From Nannochloropsis oceanica (lineage: Eukaryota > Sar > Eustigmatophyceae > Eustigmatales > Monodopsidaceae), in NCBI GenBank assembly GCA_004519485.1, contig CP038117.1:1025501-1089500 (forward strand): 64,000 bases of DNA. The letters run 5' to 3'. Numbering within the stretch: position 1 is the stretch's first letter; every line of letters starts with the position of its first letter. Made by a program: the position numbers and the translations under genes. Below, in pieces: positions 42,094-51,676 of the stretch. The notes under the pieces are model-generated. The model did no database searches. It saw only the letters and a list, made by a program, of their open reading frames with translations, and was not told where the DNA came from.

Positions 42094-44738
42094 ATGGCGT
42101 CGTTGTCCTCCATGTTCCCACGCGGCCTCGGCCAAGGAGCCAGCAAACATTCGCTCAGGGCCGCTAGCACGCGGTTGCTGGCTTCCTTGGCGGCGCGTCG
42201 CAGTCATTCCCTGTTCCAAACCCGTGGCATCTATGCAGATGCAACGGGCAAGACGTATGAGCGGCAAGGTCTGGTCATGTACGTAGCATTCGATGATTGG
42301 GAATTTAGAGGTTTAAGAGAGCGAGTTGGGTTGGGTTGTGCTTCAATGATGACCGAACGTCACGATCCGCCGGGCTGCCGGCTTTGAGCCTTTACAAAAG
42401 TCGCGTGTGTCAAGTTAAGGTCATAGGCGTTCAAGTATAGAGCTTACCGGTACTGTAAATGTGCCTTAATCATCCTTCTTTGATCAGAAAATCCCCTTTC
42501 CCCCGACCATCCCCGCCTCTCCCTCACTCTCTCCCTTGACACACAGGACGCGCATTGTCTGCACGATCGGCCCGGCTTCGGAGCCCCAAGATGTGATGCA
42601 GGCATTAGCGGACGAAGGCATGAAGATCGGGCGATTAAATTTCTCGCATGCGGTCAAGTATGAGGAGATGTCCGAGAAGCTGAAGACCTTCCGCGGTATC
42701 AAGGCAAGTCACATTTTTGTTTCTTGTATTTGTATGGTGTACGTGATTGAAGATTGATAAATTGCTGGATGGTTTCATCAGATTTTTTTGATAAAGATTT
42801 TATCGATAAACTAGGTTTTTAGGCAGCATCCCTAGCAGGCACAATCAATCATGTAGAATATACTCACCTATTCTCCTCCCTCCCCCTCGCTCCCTCCCCA
42901 TCCAAATACAGGGAGCACATCGTCGTGTTGGTATCAATTTCAACCTCCGTGGCGCCCTCCTAGACACTAAAGGTCCTGAAATCCGCACCGGCTCATTTGA
43001 GGGTGGGGTGAAGCACGTTGAGATTCCCTCAGGGGCTGAAATAATCTTGACCACGGACCCCGCCTGGAAGGACAAAGGGACAGCGGAGAAGGTTTACGTG
43101 GATTACGGTGCTCTGGGGCGGACGTGTAAGAAGGGGGGTAATATACTGTTGGATGATGGCATTATCAAGCTGGAAGTGATTGAGCCCTTGCATCGGACTT
43201 TTCACACGGCGAACCCGGCCATGCCGATTACGGAGACGTTGTGCGTGGTGAAAAATAGAAACCCCGTCACGTTGGGCGCGAGGAAGGGGACGAATATTCC
43301 GGGGGCGATTCTGGAACTGCCGGCATTGACAGAAAGGGATAAGCAGGACTTGCAGTGGGGGGTTGAGAATGATGTTGATTTCGTGGCGGCATCGTTTGTG
43401 CGGAAAGCGGCCGACGTCCGCTCTGTGATTGTGCACTTGGAGCGATTGATGGCCAAACAGAAGCCGACGGAGGCGAATCCGAGGTTGGTGAGACCAGTGG
43501 TAATTTCCAAAATTGAGAATGCGGAGGCAATTACTAATTTCGATGAGATTTTGGCCGAGTCGGATGGGATCATGGTGGCGAGAGGAGACTTGGGGGTGAG
43601 GAGTTTTTGGGAGGAGGCATGGAGGGACATGGGACGGGAAAAGGTGTTTATTTGTGATGGAAAGTGGGCTGAGCGTGCTAAATACGCGCGTTTGCTGCGT
43701 CAGTAAGTTTGTCTAATTCATTCTTCTCGTCCATGCTCCCCACCAGCACTGAGAGTCCCTCTTTTCTTTTTTCCTTTTTTTCTTTTCCCCTCATTTTTTC
43801 CCCAACTCGAATAGGTTGAAGTCCCCTTCCAGGACGTCTTTACGGCGCAGAAAATGGTAAGCCAACGACGAATGGTAGAGTTATAAGGGAAAAGGGACGG
43901 GACAACTTTCCTGTGAGGTTAACATTACACATGTAATGTATGCATGGGTCACATCAAAGGATGCGTTGGTTAGCTTGACCTGTATTTCATCACCCCTCCT
44001 CCCTTCCCTTCCTCGCTCGCTCTGTTTCCCCCATACCAGATGGTGAAAAAATGCAACGATGCTGGTAAGCCCGTCATCGTCGCCACTCAAATGCTTGACT
44101 CCATGATGCGTAACCCCCGGCCGACCCGAGCAGAAGTGTCCGACGTGGGGAATGCTGTCCTCGATGGCGCTGATTGTGTCATGTTGTCAGGCGAGACAGC
44201 CGCCGGGAAGTACCCCGTGGAATCCGTACAGGCGATGCGGAACTGTGTTGTCCGCGCGGATACCACCCTGGATCATCCCGACGAAGTCACGGACCCCCTG
44301 TCTGTCTTGAAGAGGGCGCGGAGTTTTACGTCCCCTGTGCGGACGAGCCGACCGGGCTTGACTTCGGAGGAGCTTGAGGCTGTGGCATTATGCACGGTAG
44401 TGGCTGCATCGGAGCTTCAAGCTGACTTGATCATCGTTCTGACAACTCGCGGGAATTTTGCCCGGGCGGTGGCAAAGCATCGGCCGCAGATCCCTGTGAT
44501 GGTGTTCTGTAGTGAGTTGAAGGTGGCAAGGCAGCTCCAGCTTTTCAGGGGGCTCTTCCCTGTACTGCCCCCCAATCTGCAGGGGGCCACGGTGGAGGAT
44601 ATCCCGGAGGCCATTCGAACGGCAAAAGAAATTGGTTGGGTGAAGGCGGGAGACAAGGTGGTGGTCTCGAATTATGAGCTGTGGGCGGATGCAGGAATTA
44701 AGCAGAGCATGAATTTGAGGGTGTTTCCCGTGCAATAA
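42094..44738 (+). CDS. Pyruvate kinase with mitochondrial-type presequence
   Basis: Five exons (42094-42278, 42547-42703, 42912-43595, 43815-43856, 44040-44738) give about 588 residues. The first 48 residues contain many Arg, Ser, Ala and Leu and no acidic residue ([20 protein letters not shown]), as in a mitochondrial presequence. The enzyme begins [15 protein letters not shown]. Conserved features: [21 protein letters not shown], the B-domain, [39 protein letters not shown], the 42-nt exon coding [14 protein letters not shown], then [18 protein letters not shown] and [20 protein letters not shown]. It converts phosphoenolpyruvate and ADP to pyruvate and ATP. Intron 2 (42704-42911) uses a GC donor (AAG|GCAAGT), required to keep frame. 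Stramenopiles are known to run part of lower glycolysis in mitochondria. Confidence 0.95.
42704..42911 (+). other. GC-AG intron in pyruvate kinase
   Basis: 208-bp intron with donor AAG|GCAAGT and acceptor ATACAG|GGA. It joins FRGIK to GAHRRVG in phase 0, and no GT donor nearby preserves the frame. Confidence 0.85.
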
Positions 44739-45152
44739 GTGAGAGGAAGAGGGAGTTAACAAGGAAGGGGAAGGGGTTGCAAAGGAGGCGTGTTTGTGTG
44801 TTTGTGTGTATGTGCGTGTGTGTGTGCTGTGTGTTTGTATTTTACTCTAGGTGTGCTGTCTTTGATGTTTGCACAGTGCTGTATGGGTGGTCGAAAACAT
44901 GTCCCTGACGGCGAACAACGTCTCGTTTATGGGTGGCGGCGTGAGCTGACAATGATGCATGTAAACATTCTTTCATACAAGCTTGCTGACTTGGTCAGAT
45001 GAGCCAGGAAACTGGCATAGAAAACTAAAAACGAACGGACGAGCGAACAAAAAAGAAGTAAGTAAGAGAAACCGAATGCATTTGTATTTTGAGGGGCAGC
45101 AGGCATTATCATTAACAAGTGTAGTTTTCGCTTTTGATTTGTTATGATTGAT
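44739..45152. other. Intergenic, convergent 3' ends, with a TG-rich tract
   Basis: The 3' regions of pyruvate kinase (+) and the dynein light chain (-). Positions about 44790-44840 are an imperfect (TG)n/(TGTGTTTG)n tract. I see no gene. Confidence 0.6.
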
Positions 45153-45833
45153 TCAGGCGCTGGAAGGCGTCCATCGCTGGAGGACCGTCACCAGGAACTC
45201 GTTATCTATAGGAGGGTGGCGGTCGGAGGAACATGTGAGATAATGTGTCGGGTGGCACGTCTTTGATGAGGTCAAAAACGTTTACCTACCGATGGCGGCG
45301 ATCACCTCATGCTTCTTCGTCTTTATGCGCAGATATTGAAATTCATTCTGTGGACCAAAATAAGAGAGAGGGCAGTTGTGTGACAGAAGAAAGTGGGATA
45401 ATTTGCTAGGCGCCAAGTACCCCTGACAGGCAATCCAGTGGCCACACTCATATCTACATGTATATATATGTATACGCACACAAAGACTCACCGAAGGGTC
45501 CAGGTCCCGAGCAACATTTTGGGCTTTGAGGGCTAGCTGCCGCACGGTGGCTGCCATAGCGTCTGCCCTTTCCTCGCTCATAGTATGGAAGCGGCGGAGG
45601 ACTTGGCCTTTCTTGTTAGTTATGACGTACCTGAGAGGATGGTAAGCATAGAATAAATTAAACACAGGTACTGCCAGAATTGAGCTGACACATCCACGTA
45701 CCCTTCGATACCTTGCTTAATCTTGATTCGCTCAATGGTCTCTTCGACCTGCGACTATTTTTGTGGGAGCGTGAAAATGGCGTATAAGTTTTGCGGCGGG
45801 GGGCGTGGCGGCAAAAAAGAAAGGACTCACCAT
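45153..45833 (-). CDS. Dynein light chain, roadblock/LC7 type
   Basis: Five exons (45833-45831, 45748-45702, 45630-45492, 45347-45290, 45205-45153) total 300 nt and encode 99 residues, against 96 in human DYNLRB1. Exon 1 is the start codon alone (ATG|GTGAGT). The sequence runs VEETIERIKIKQGIEG, YVITNKKGQVLRRFHTM, LKAQNVARDLDPS, NEFQYLRIKTKKHEVIAAID and NEFLVTVLQRWTPSSA, which aligns along its whole length with LC7 (VEETLKRLQ, LKARSTVRDIDP, LTFLRIRSKKNEIM). It is a homodimeric light chain on dynein intermediate chains, for cytoplasmic or ciliary transport. Four introns (82, 71, 144 and 84 bp) in 100 codons make it the most intron-dense gene in the window; every junction keeps phase. Confidence 0.92.
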
Positions 45834-46133
45834 TTGCGGGCGTGGAGGTAGTAATTAAGTTCTGCTTTAAGTATGGACAATCGTAGACATCAGTGACTTG
45901 CTGCTAATGCTCTTGGGTAGTCAAATATTGAAGTACCAAGCACTCCACTCCAAAGTGCAAAATGGGTAAAACATTGACGGACCGTTTTTGGTCCTTCGCG
46001 ATTCGCTACATTCAAAGCTAGGACGTAAAAATGTTGCTCAGTGTCAAGCCATATTGACTCCCGGCTTAAAGCACAGCCTTGGTCACAGTCACACATATAA
46101 CTCTTACATAGGTACGCTTCTCCTAGACAAGAC
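45834..46133. promoter_or_regulatory. Divergent intergenic region, LC7 / unknown basic protein
   Basis: 300 bases between divergent first exons. Includes the LC7 5'UTR (exon 1 must extend upstream of its ATG). No recognisable element. Confidence 0.45.
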
Positions 46134-47234
46134 ATGGTTGCGCGCCAGGTTTCGCTCGTGACAGGTAAGTCGTGTGCGGAGAGTAACAATGATGATAAAG
46201 CTGCCGTTCTGCCTCATATGCTTCCCTCCCACCAGGAGAAGGCAGGTCCAAGGGCAAGGGTAGTCGCCGCAGCAAATTACATGCCATTTCAGTGGACATA
46301 ATTACGAACAAGAAAGTTGCCTGCAGCAGTGCCAAGAAAAAGCTGAAGCCCTCCACCACTAGGCGCCGTGTCACCATTGTGGCAAGGTAAGTCCCGGGGG
46401 CCTGGAAGTCAAAAAGCTTTCCGCCGATGAGTCGCAGACACGCCAGCAATGCGACATTCCTTTCGACTCTTCGTTTCTACTTGAGAGCGCCATTGTATGT
46501 GCTAAATCTAGAGCGTAGCACGCCTTCCCAATAATCCCCCAAAAAGTGTCCTTTCGTTCGCGTTCGTGTTCTTACATCCACGCGTTCCCCTTACAAACAT
46601 ACAGCAAGCAATCCTCCAGGCTCAACGTCGATGCCGCCCAAAGTGACAACACGCGGAAAGTGGTGATGACTGTTCTGAAATCCGGTAGCAGTGGGAGTAC
46701 AAACATTAATAGCGCTGTCCAACTGCACGTAAAACCCCGGGTGGTAGTCAACACCACTAAGAATCTGGAAGTTGGAAGAGCGGTATTTCACGGTGATCAA
46801 AAGATGTTACAGAAGGACGTCACAAATCACAAGATCAGTGGGATGGCCGCGGCACGTTTACGGGGAGCGGCTGGAGCAGTCCGAGGCGGAGGGAAGGTCA
46901 GCAACATGACCAGCAGCAGCAAAAACACTGCGATAGGAAAAAGCAGTGTAAACAACAGGAGTAGTAGCAACAACAGCAGCAGCAAGAGTACCACGGCGTT
47001 GGCGACAGCCAAGTTGATCGTGTCGGCAGGGAGCCACCCCAAGAATTCGGACATCAAGCAGGTGCGTCTTGGGGCACATGGTAACCCGGGGAGAGGAGGT
47101 TAGATTTTTCAAAATCACATCATGACTGGCATTATTTCACACACAAATATCCTAAACAGTTACTGGGCGCGTACGAGAAGGGATGGGTGGCAGATAAGAC
47201 CTTCGCGCTGGAGCTCCAGAGACTGCTCGTCTGA
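46134..47234 (+). CDS. Unidentified basic Ser/Asn-rich protein
   Basis: Four exons (46134-46164, 46236-46386, 46605-47061, 47160-47234) with good splice sites (ACAG|GTAAGT, GCAAG|GTAAGT, CAG|GTGCGT) keep one frame and give 237 residues. The start is MVARQVSLVTGEGRSKGKG. A basic stretch follows (ITNKKVACSSAKKKLK, TTRRRVTIVASKQSS), then a region with beta-like alternation (VQLHVKPRVVVNTTKNLEVG), a Gly/Arg patch (AAARLRGAAGAVRGGG), a low-complexity Ser/Asn tract (residues about 160-190), and a distinct C-terminus LLGAYEKGWVADKTFALELQ, which looks like a conserved interaction motif. No membrane segment or signal. I do not recognise a family; the basic charge suggests a nucleic-acid or microtubule partner, but that is a guess. 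Confidence 0.7.
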
Positions 47235-48171
47235 ATCTTTGAACGGGGGTGGAAATAGGGGGGAGTGATCATGAAAGAGAGGGGGCATGTGCATAGCAGC
47301 AAATAAAGTCCGATACTGGCAGCTCCATAAATTCAAGCAAAGAAGAAGCAATGTGATAATTAAATTCAATAAGTGATTGTATTACTCTTGTTTGGCGCTT
47401 ATGCGTGTGCATTTTGCTTTGGAAAAGCCGTCATTTCGTGCATGGGCCAAATAGCCTCGCTCTTTCGCAGACTCTTATCTTGCTTGGATACTCGCCGGGG
47501 GCATGGGGAGCAGGTTTATGGAAAGGTCCCATTGTCTTGTGCATGATACGGACTACAACTCGCCCAAGTGCACTTCAAAGTGTGGTAAAATTTTGCGTGG
47601 TCCATGTGAGAGGAGAGGGGCCGAGTCCTGTGCATGCATTGTGTTTGAGGGACCCTATAACTAATTCTGGCTTTCACACAAAAACGCGACTCAAACTCAC
47701 GCGGCTCTTGTGCTTCTTAAACATGGGTTTGTCCCGCAACTTTTACCTGTACTTGTACATCCACATAATTACTTATTCATCGCACGAGAGAATTGAGTGG
47801 TCAACAATTTGTTTGGAGTCGTGTGGCAAGTGTTTTGCTCAAGCAAGTCGAACGGGATTCCAAGCAACAGAAAATAACAAATGCGACTTTAGGAACTCTC
47901 CCTCTCGTCTCTGGCCACGAGTACCCCGTGCTCATTAGCCGACCAGATATCCCGCGAGCAGGGTTTCTTCTGTCTTTAAAGAGAGAAGAATTGTCTCCCG
48001 TGTCTGTACTAGCGTCCCTTCTCTTACGGACTATCCCTCCTACTCGCCTCACGACAACAGCACCGAAACCCAGCAAAGGAGCCGACAGTTCAAGCAAGCC
48101 AAGTTCTGAGTCAGACTCCTGCTGCTTGTTTGTGGGTCAATATCGAGAAAGCGGCGTCCATTACATTGGAA
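47235..48171. other. Intergenic upstream of the JmjC gene
   Basis: About 940 bases. A 177-codon frame from 47405 and overlapping frames near 47800 have no recognisable features. The JmjC frame is open upstream to about 48013 without an ATG, so an extra N-terminal exon ending near the acceptor GACAACAG (48060) is possible. Confidence 0.45.
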
Positions 48172-50593
48172 ATGAAGAGGGAAGCAGAGAGTCCACCGCT
48201 CGAGGATTCTACCTGGAGTGATGAGAGCTCTAAGGGCGGTGGGACTCGCAGAAAGAGCCTTGTGGGCGCGAACGGAAGAGTGGGCAAAAAAACGCAAATG
48301 AAGAACCAAAGCGAAGACGACGATGGGGTCTCTTCCTCGTCTTCAACCTCCTCCTCCTCCTCCTCCTCCTCCTCCTCCTCCTTCTCCTCCTCCTCCTCTT
48401 CCTCTTCAGCCGCCACTTTTGCTGTTGCAAACGTGGCAAGTGGAAGCTCCTCAACCGCCACCGCCTGCATCAGCGGCTCATCCGCCGCACAAGTGTGCGA
48501 AAAGAAGGACGGTAAACGAAATGCCACTCACACCTTGCCTCATTGGGTAGGAAACTCCTTCAACGAATGCGGCAAGAGGACTAGGCGGCCGCCGCCTCGT
48601 TTTACGGAGTCAGGTTTGGACTCCAAAGAGGAATCGATTCTTCGCCAGGCGATTGAGAACTCCAAGATCGAGACACACTTATGCGATACGGTCGAGATTG
48701 CGGATGTACCGACATTTCGGTAAGTCAATTTGAGTCATGGTGGCTGAGGTAGAGCGGGGGCGGGAGGGATGAGAAGAGAGGGCGGGGAGACGAAAAGGCG
48801 ATGAGCTATATTCGCCGCCTGTATATAAGCGCGCTGTTTTCATGCCTTTCTACGAGGCAAGGTAAGCAATGTTAATGCCATTTGTTCACTCTTTTCTACT
48901 TTCCTCACCGTGTGCCATTTTCCCTTCTCTTTATCGAGCCCACGTCCGCGAGACCTTCAAGAATTGATTTAGACCTAACGCTTGCTCCCTCCTTCTCTCC
49001 TCCCTTCCCTTTTTCCCTAGCCCGAGCCCCGCCGAGTTTGCGGATCCCATCCAATTTATCGAGAGTGTCCGCGGTGCCGGTGAGCACTTTGGCATCGTCA
49101 AGATCATCCCTCCCCAGGGGTGGTCTCCTCCACCCGAGGCCTTGGACCTCTCGTCCACGCTACCTTTTAAGACAAGGCTGCAAAGCTTGCAGTTCTTCAA
49201 ACAAGGGACGGGGTTTGCGGATGGGAAGAATTACAGCTTTGCAGAGTACGAGGCCATGGCGCATGCGTTTGCAGAGAGGTGGAAGAGGGAGAGGTATGAG
49301 AAGCAAGGGAAGGAGGGGCCGCGCCTCGAGGATCTTGAGCGGGACTACTGGAGGATCATTGAGACGGCGGAGGAGGTGGTGGACGTGGAATACGGGAATG
49401 ACTTGGACACGTTGACGTACGGGAGTGGGTTTCCACGGGCGAAGGATTTGATGATGCCTTCAGGAGGAGACGGATCGGAAGAGAAGTTTGCAACCGAGAC
49501 GATTGGAAAGGATAAGGAGGGGAGAGGGCGGGTGTTTGGCACGCCCGAGTACTATGAGCGGTGCGGATGGAATATGAACAACCTCCCCCTCTGGCCTGGA
49601 TCCGTTTTGAGGTACATTCGCGCTCCGCTGAAGGGGGTGAATGTCCCGTGGCTGTACCTGGGAATGCAGTTTGCGACTTTTTGTTGGCACAATGAGGACA
49701 ACTTTATGTATTCGATTAATTACCTCCACAAAGGGGCGCCCAAGCAGTGGTACTCCATTCCCGGGTCCAAGGCAGACTTGATGGAGAAGGTTATGAAGGG
49801 ATTTTTGCGCGAGGTCTTTGATAACAATCCGGATTTGCTCCACCACATGACCAACCAGTTTCATCCCGTCCTCTTCCACCGTGCCGGGGTCCCTGTCTTC
49901 AAAGCCCACCAGCGACCTGGCGAGTTTATTGTCACCTTTCCCAAGTCATTTCATGCCGGGTTTAATTACGGATTCAACGTCGCGGAAGCTGTCAACTTCT
50001 CTCCCCCTCACTGGTTGCCGGCCGGGAGGGAGGCCATTGAGAGGTACCGGAAATTTGCCCGTGAATCGGTCGTCTCCCACGATCGGCTGGTTCTTACCCT
50101 GGCGCATAACTTGTGTCCGGAGTGGTCAATCCCGTCTTTAAGGGCGTTGTTGAACGACCTGACGTTGATCGTGAAGGAGGAAGAGTATGTGAGGAATGAG
50201 CTCAGCCGTCAGGGGTTGAGGGTGGATGTGGTGCCGACGGATAAGTTGCTACCGAACAATTTGAAGGAGATGGATGATATCTCCCTGGACTACGATGAGA
50301 AGCGCGCGTGCTTGAGTTGCAAGCATGTGTGTTTCCTGTCGGCCGTGGCATGCGAGTGCAGTGAGTACAAGGTGGCGTGCTTGAGAGAAGTGGCATTGCT
50401 GTGCGATTGCAAGATGGAAGAACGTTATCTGATGGCGTGGCATAGCATCAGTGCCTTGTGGGGAATGGTCCGCCGCGTGGACAATTACTTGAAAGCTCGG
50501 CAGGAAGAAGTAGGCAAGAAGGAAAAGGAGGCAGAAGACGAAGCGGGCGTCACCACCACGAGCGATGGAGAGTCGTCAAATGGTGCGCCTTGA
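48172..50593 (+). CDS. JmjN/JmjC histone lysine demethylase, KDM5-like
   Basis: Exon 1 (48172-48719) and exon 2 (49021-50593) join in phase 2 (TTTCG|GTAAGT to TTCCCTAG|C) inside the JmjN motif, giving PTFRPSPAEFADPIQFIESV; about 706 residues. JmjN spans about 178-220. The JmjC domain (about 345-515) has the iron-binding triad His406, Glu408 (FCWHNEDNFMYSINY) and His494 (KSFHAGFNYGFNVAEAVNF), with the 2 and 86 spacing of KDM4/KDM5 enzymes. A C5HC2 zinc finger follows (CLSCKHVCFLSAVACECS, then ALLCDCKMEERY), which points to KDM5/plant JMJ14-type H3K4 demethylases. ARID, PHD and FYR domains are absent. The N-terminus has an acidic/poly-Ser tract coded by TCC repeats. The start is uncertain because the frame is open upstream. 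Confidence 0.92.
48720..49020 (+). other. Intron within the JmjN motif
   Basis: 301-bp GT-AG intron with a pyrimidine-rich 3' end (TTCCCTTTTTCCCTAG). Longest confirmed intron in the window. Confidence 0.85.
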
Positions 50594-50908
50594 GCGGTGG
50601 GGACAAAAAGAAAAGAGTGTAAATACAAAATAACTCGCAGAAAGGAATCATCTGTAGGTGTGTATGAGAATTGATTGCGTGTCCTGTGTACGTATCTTTG
50701 TGTTCCTATGTATTTGCCTAGGAGAGAGAGAGGGAATGACGGCCTTCATGCCTCGTCATCCTCAGCCAGCCGTAATCCCTGACACTACCAACAAGACAAT
50801 GGTTGAAAAAGAGAGAAGAATAAGACACATCGATCATCACTCAATGTGCAGCTTTTTGTTTTGCGATTCTTCACCCCCTCCCTATTTATTTCTTACGTCC
50901 TAGCTAGC
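50594..50908. other. Intergenic, convergent 3' ends
   Basis: The 3' regions of the JmjC gene (+) and a small membrane protein (-). I see no gene. Confidence 0.6.
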
Positions 50909-51229
50909 TTAGTCGTCCTTCTTGTTGCCTGGGGCAGTCTCCAAATTCCCTGTAGTCGAGCTGCGTGTCCTGCTCTTGCTTCCGACCGGCGTCGTGGGCC
51001 AGACCAGCCCCGCGCATTCCACCTCACTTTTGGTTGCCAGCCGGCCGGTGGGCTTGTGCCTCCACTCCCCGTTCTGGTAATTGAGGCTGTCGAGTCCCGG
51101 AGGTATGCCGTAGGTCTTTTCGTAGTCGGCCTGGGAGATGGGTTTGCTCTTGATTGCCAGCTCCACAAAAGCCAGGAGGATTGAGGCCAAGAAAAACAGG
51201 ACGCAAAATGTTGGGAAATCGATCTCCAT
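50909..51229 (-). CDS. Small single-pass membrane protein, unknown
   Basis: 106 residues from ATG 51229. A hydrophobic segment near the N-terminus (FPTFCVLFFLASILLAFVEL, residues about 5-24) is followed by a soluble part with a proline/tyrosine motif (YEKTYGIPPGLDSLNYQN, then EWRHKPTGRLATKSEVECAG) and a basic/Thr tail ending GNKKDD. The regular spacing of conserved-looking aromatic residues suggests a real protein rather than chance, and the flanks (Ser/Pro-rich frame upstream of the ATG) look non-coding. The ordering resembles signal-anchored organelle or ER membrane subunits. I do not recognise a family. Confidence 0.55.
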   Translation of the reverse strand: MEIDFPTFCVLFFLASILLAFVELAIKSKPISQADYEKTYGIPPGLDSLNYQNGEWRHKPTGRLATKSEVECAGLVWPTTPVGSKSRTRSSTTGNLETAPGNKKDD

Positions 51230-51676
51230 GGTCGTGTATAGCTTGTTGTGTGTATGTGGGGCGTGGGGTGCGCGCGCAGGGGGGAAGGGGAGAAGCAAGC
51301 GAGGAACAAATGTTGAAGGCGACTGTTAACCTGATTTATGTAGTTTTTAAGTGGAGATGGCTCTGGGTTTAGTATGGCGGGACTATAGGCGTCAGAATGT
51401 GATTAGAAGAAAGGCTATGTCGGGTCGTTAATATACGTGTGGCACTTGCCCGCGGGGCACAAAGACATACACAAAAAATACGGCGCACTCATCCCAACGG
51501 CTCCGTCCAGTTTAAAAATCCGTTTGATCAAAGTAAGAAGAGGCAGGAGGTAAGAAAAATAAAGTGGCGTCTTTTTAATTTCGCGCTTGCTATCTCTTGC
51601 TTTCAACCGACTGTCAACTACTGTCTGTAGCCATCGTCGTTCACGCCCCCTCCCTCTCTCCTCCTAAACCCCAATT
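51230..51676. other. Intergenic spacer between two minus-strand genes
   Basis: About 450 bases: promoter side of the small membrane protein and 3' end of TyrRS. I see no gene. Confidence 0.5.

Noticed and set aside
41680-42267. 195-codon minus-strand frame near 42 kb
   Set aside because: Antisense to the pyruvate kinase leader and presequence exon; no feature of its own.
47405-47938. 177-codon plus-strand frame in the 47-kb spacer
   Set aside because: Mixed composition without motif and no splice link to neighbours; kept as spacer.
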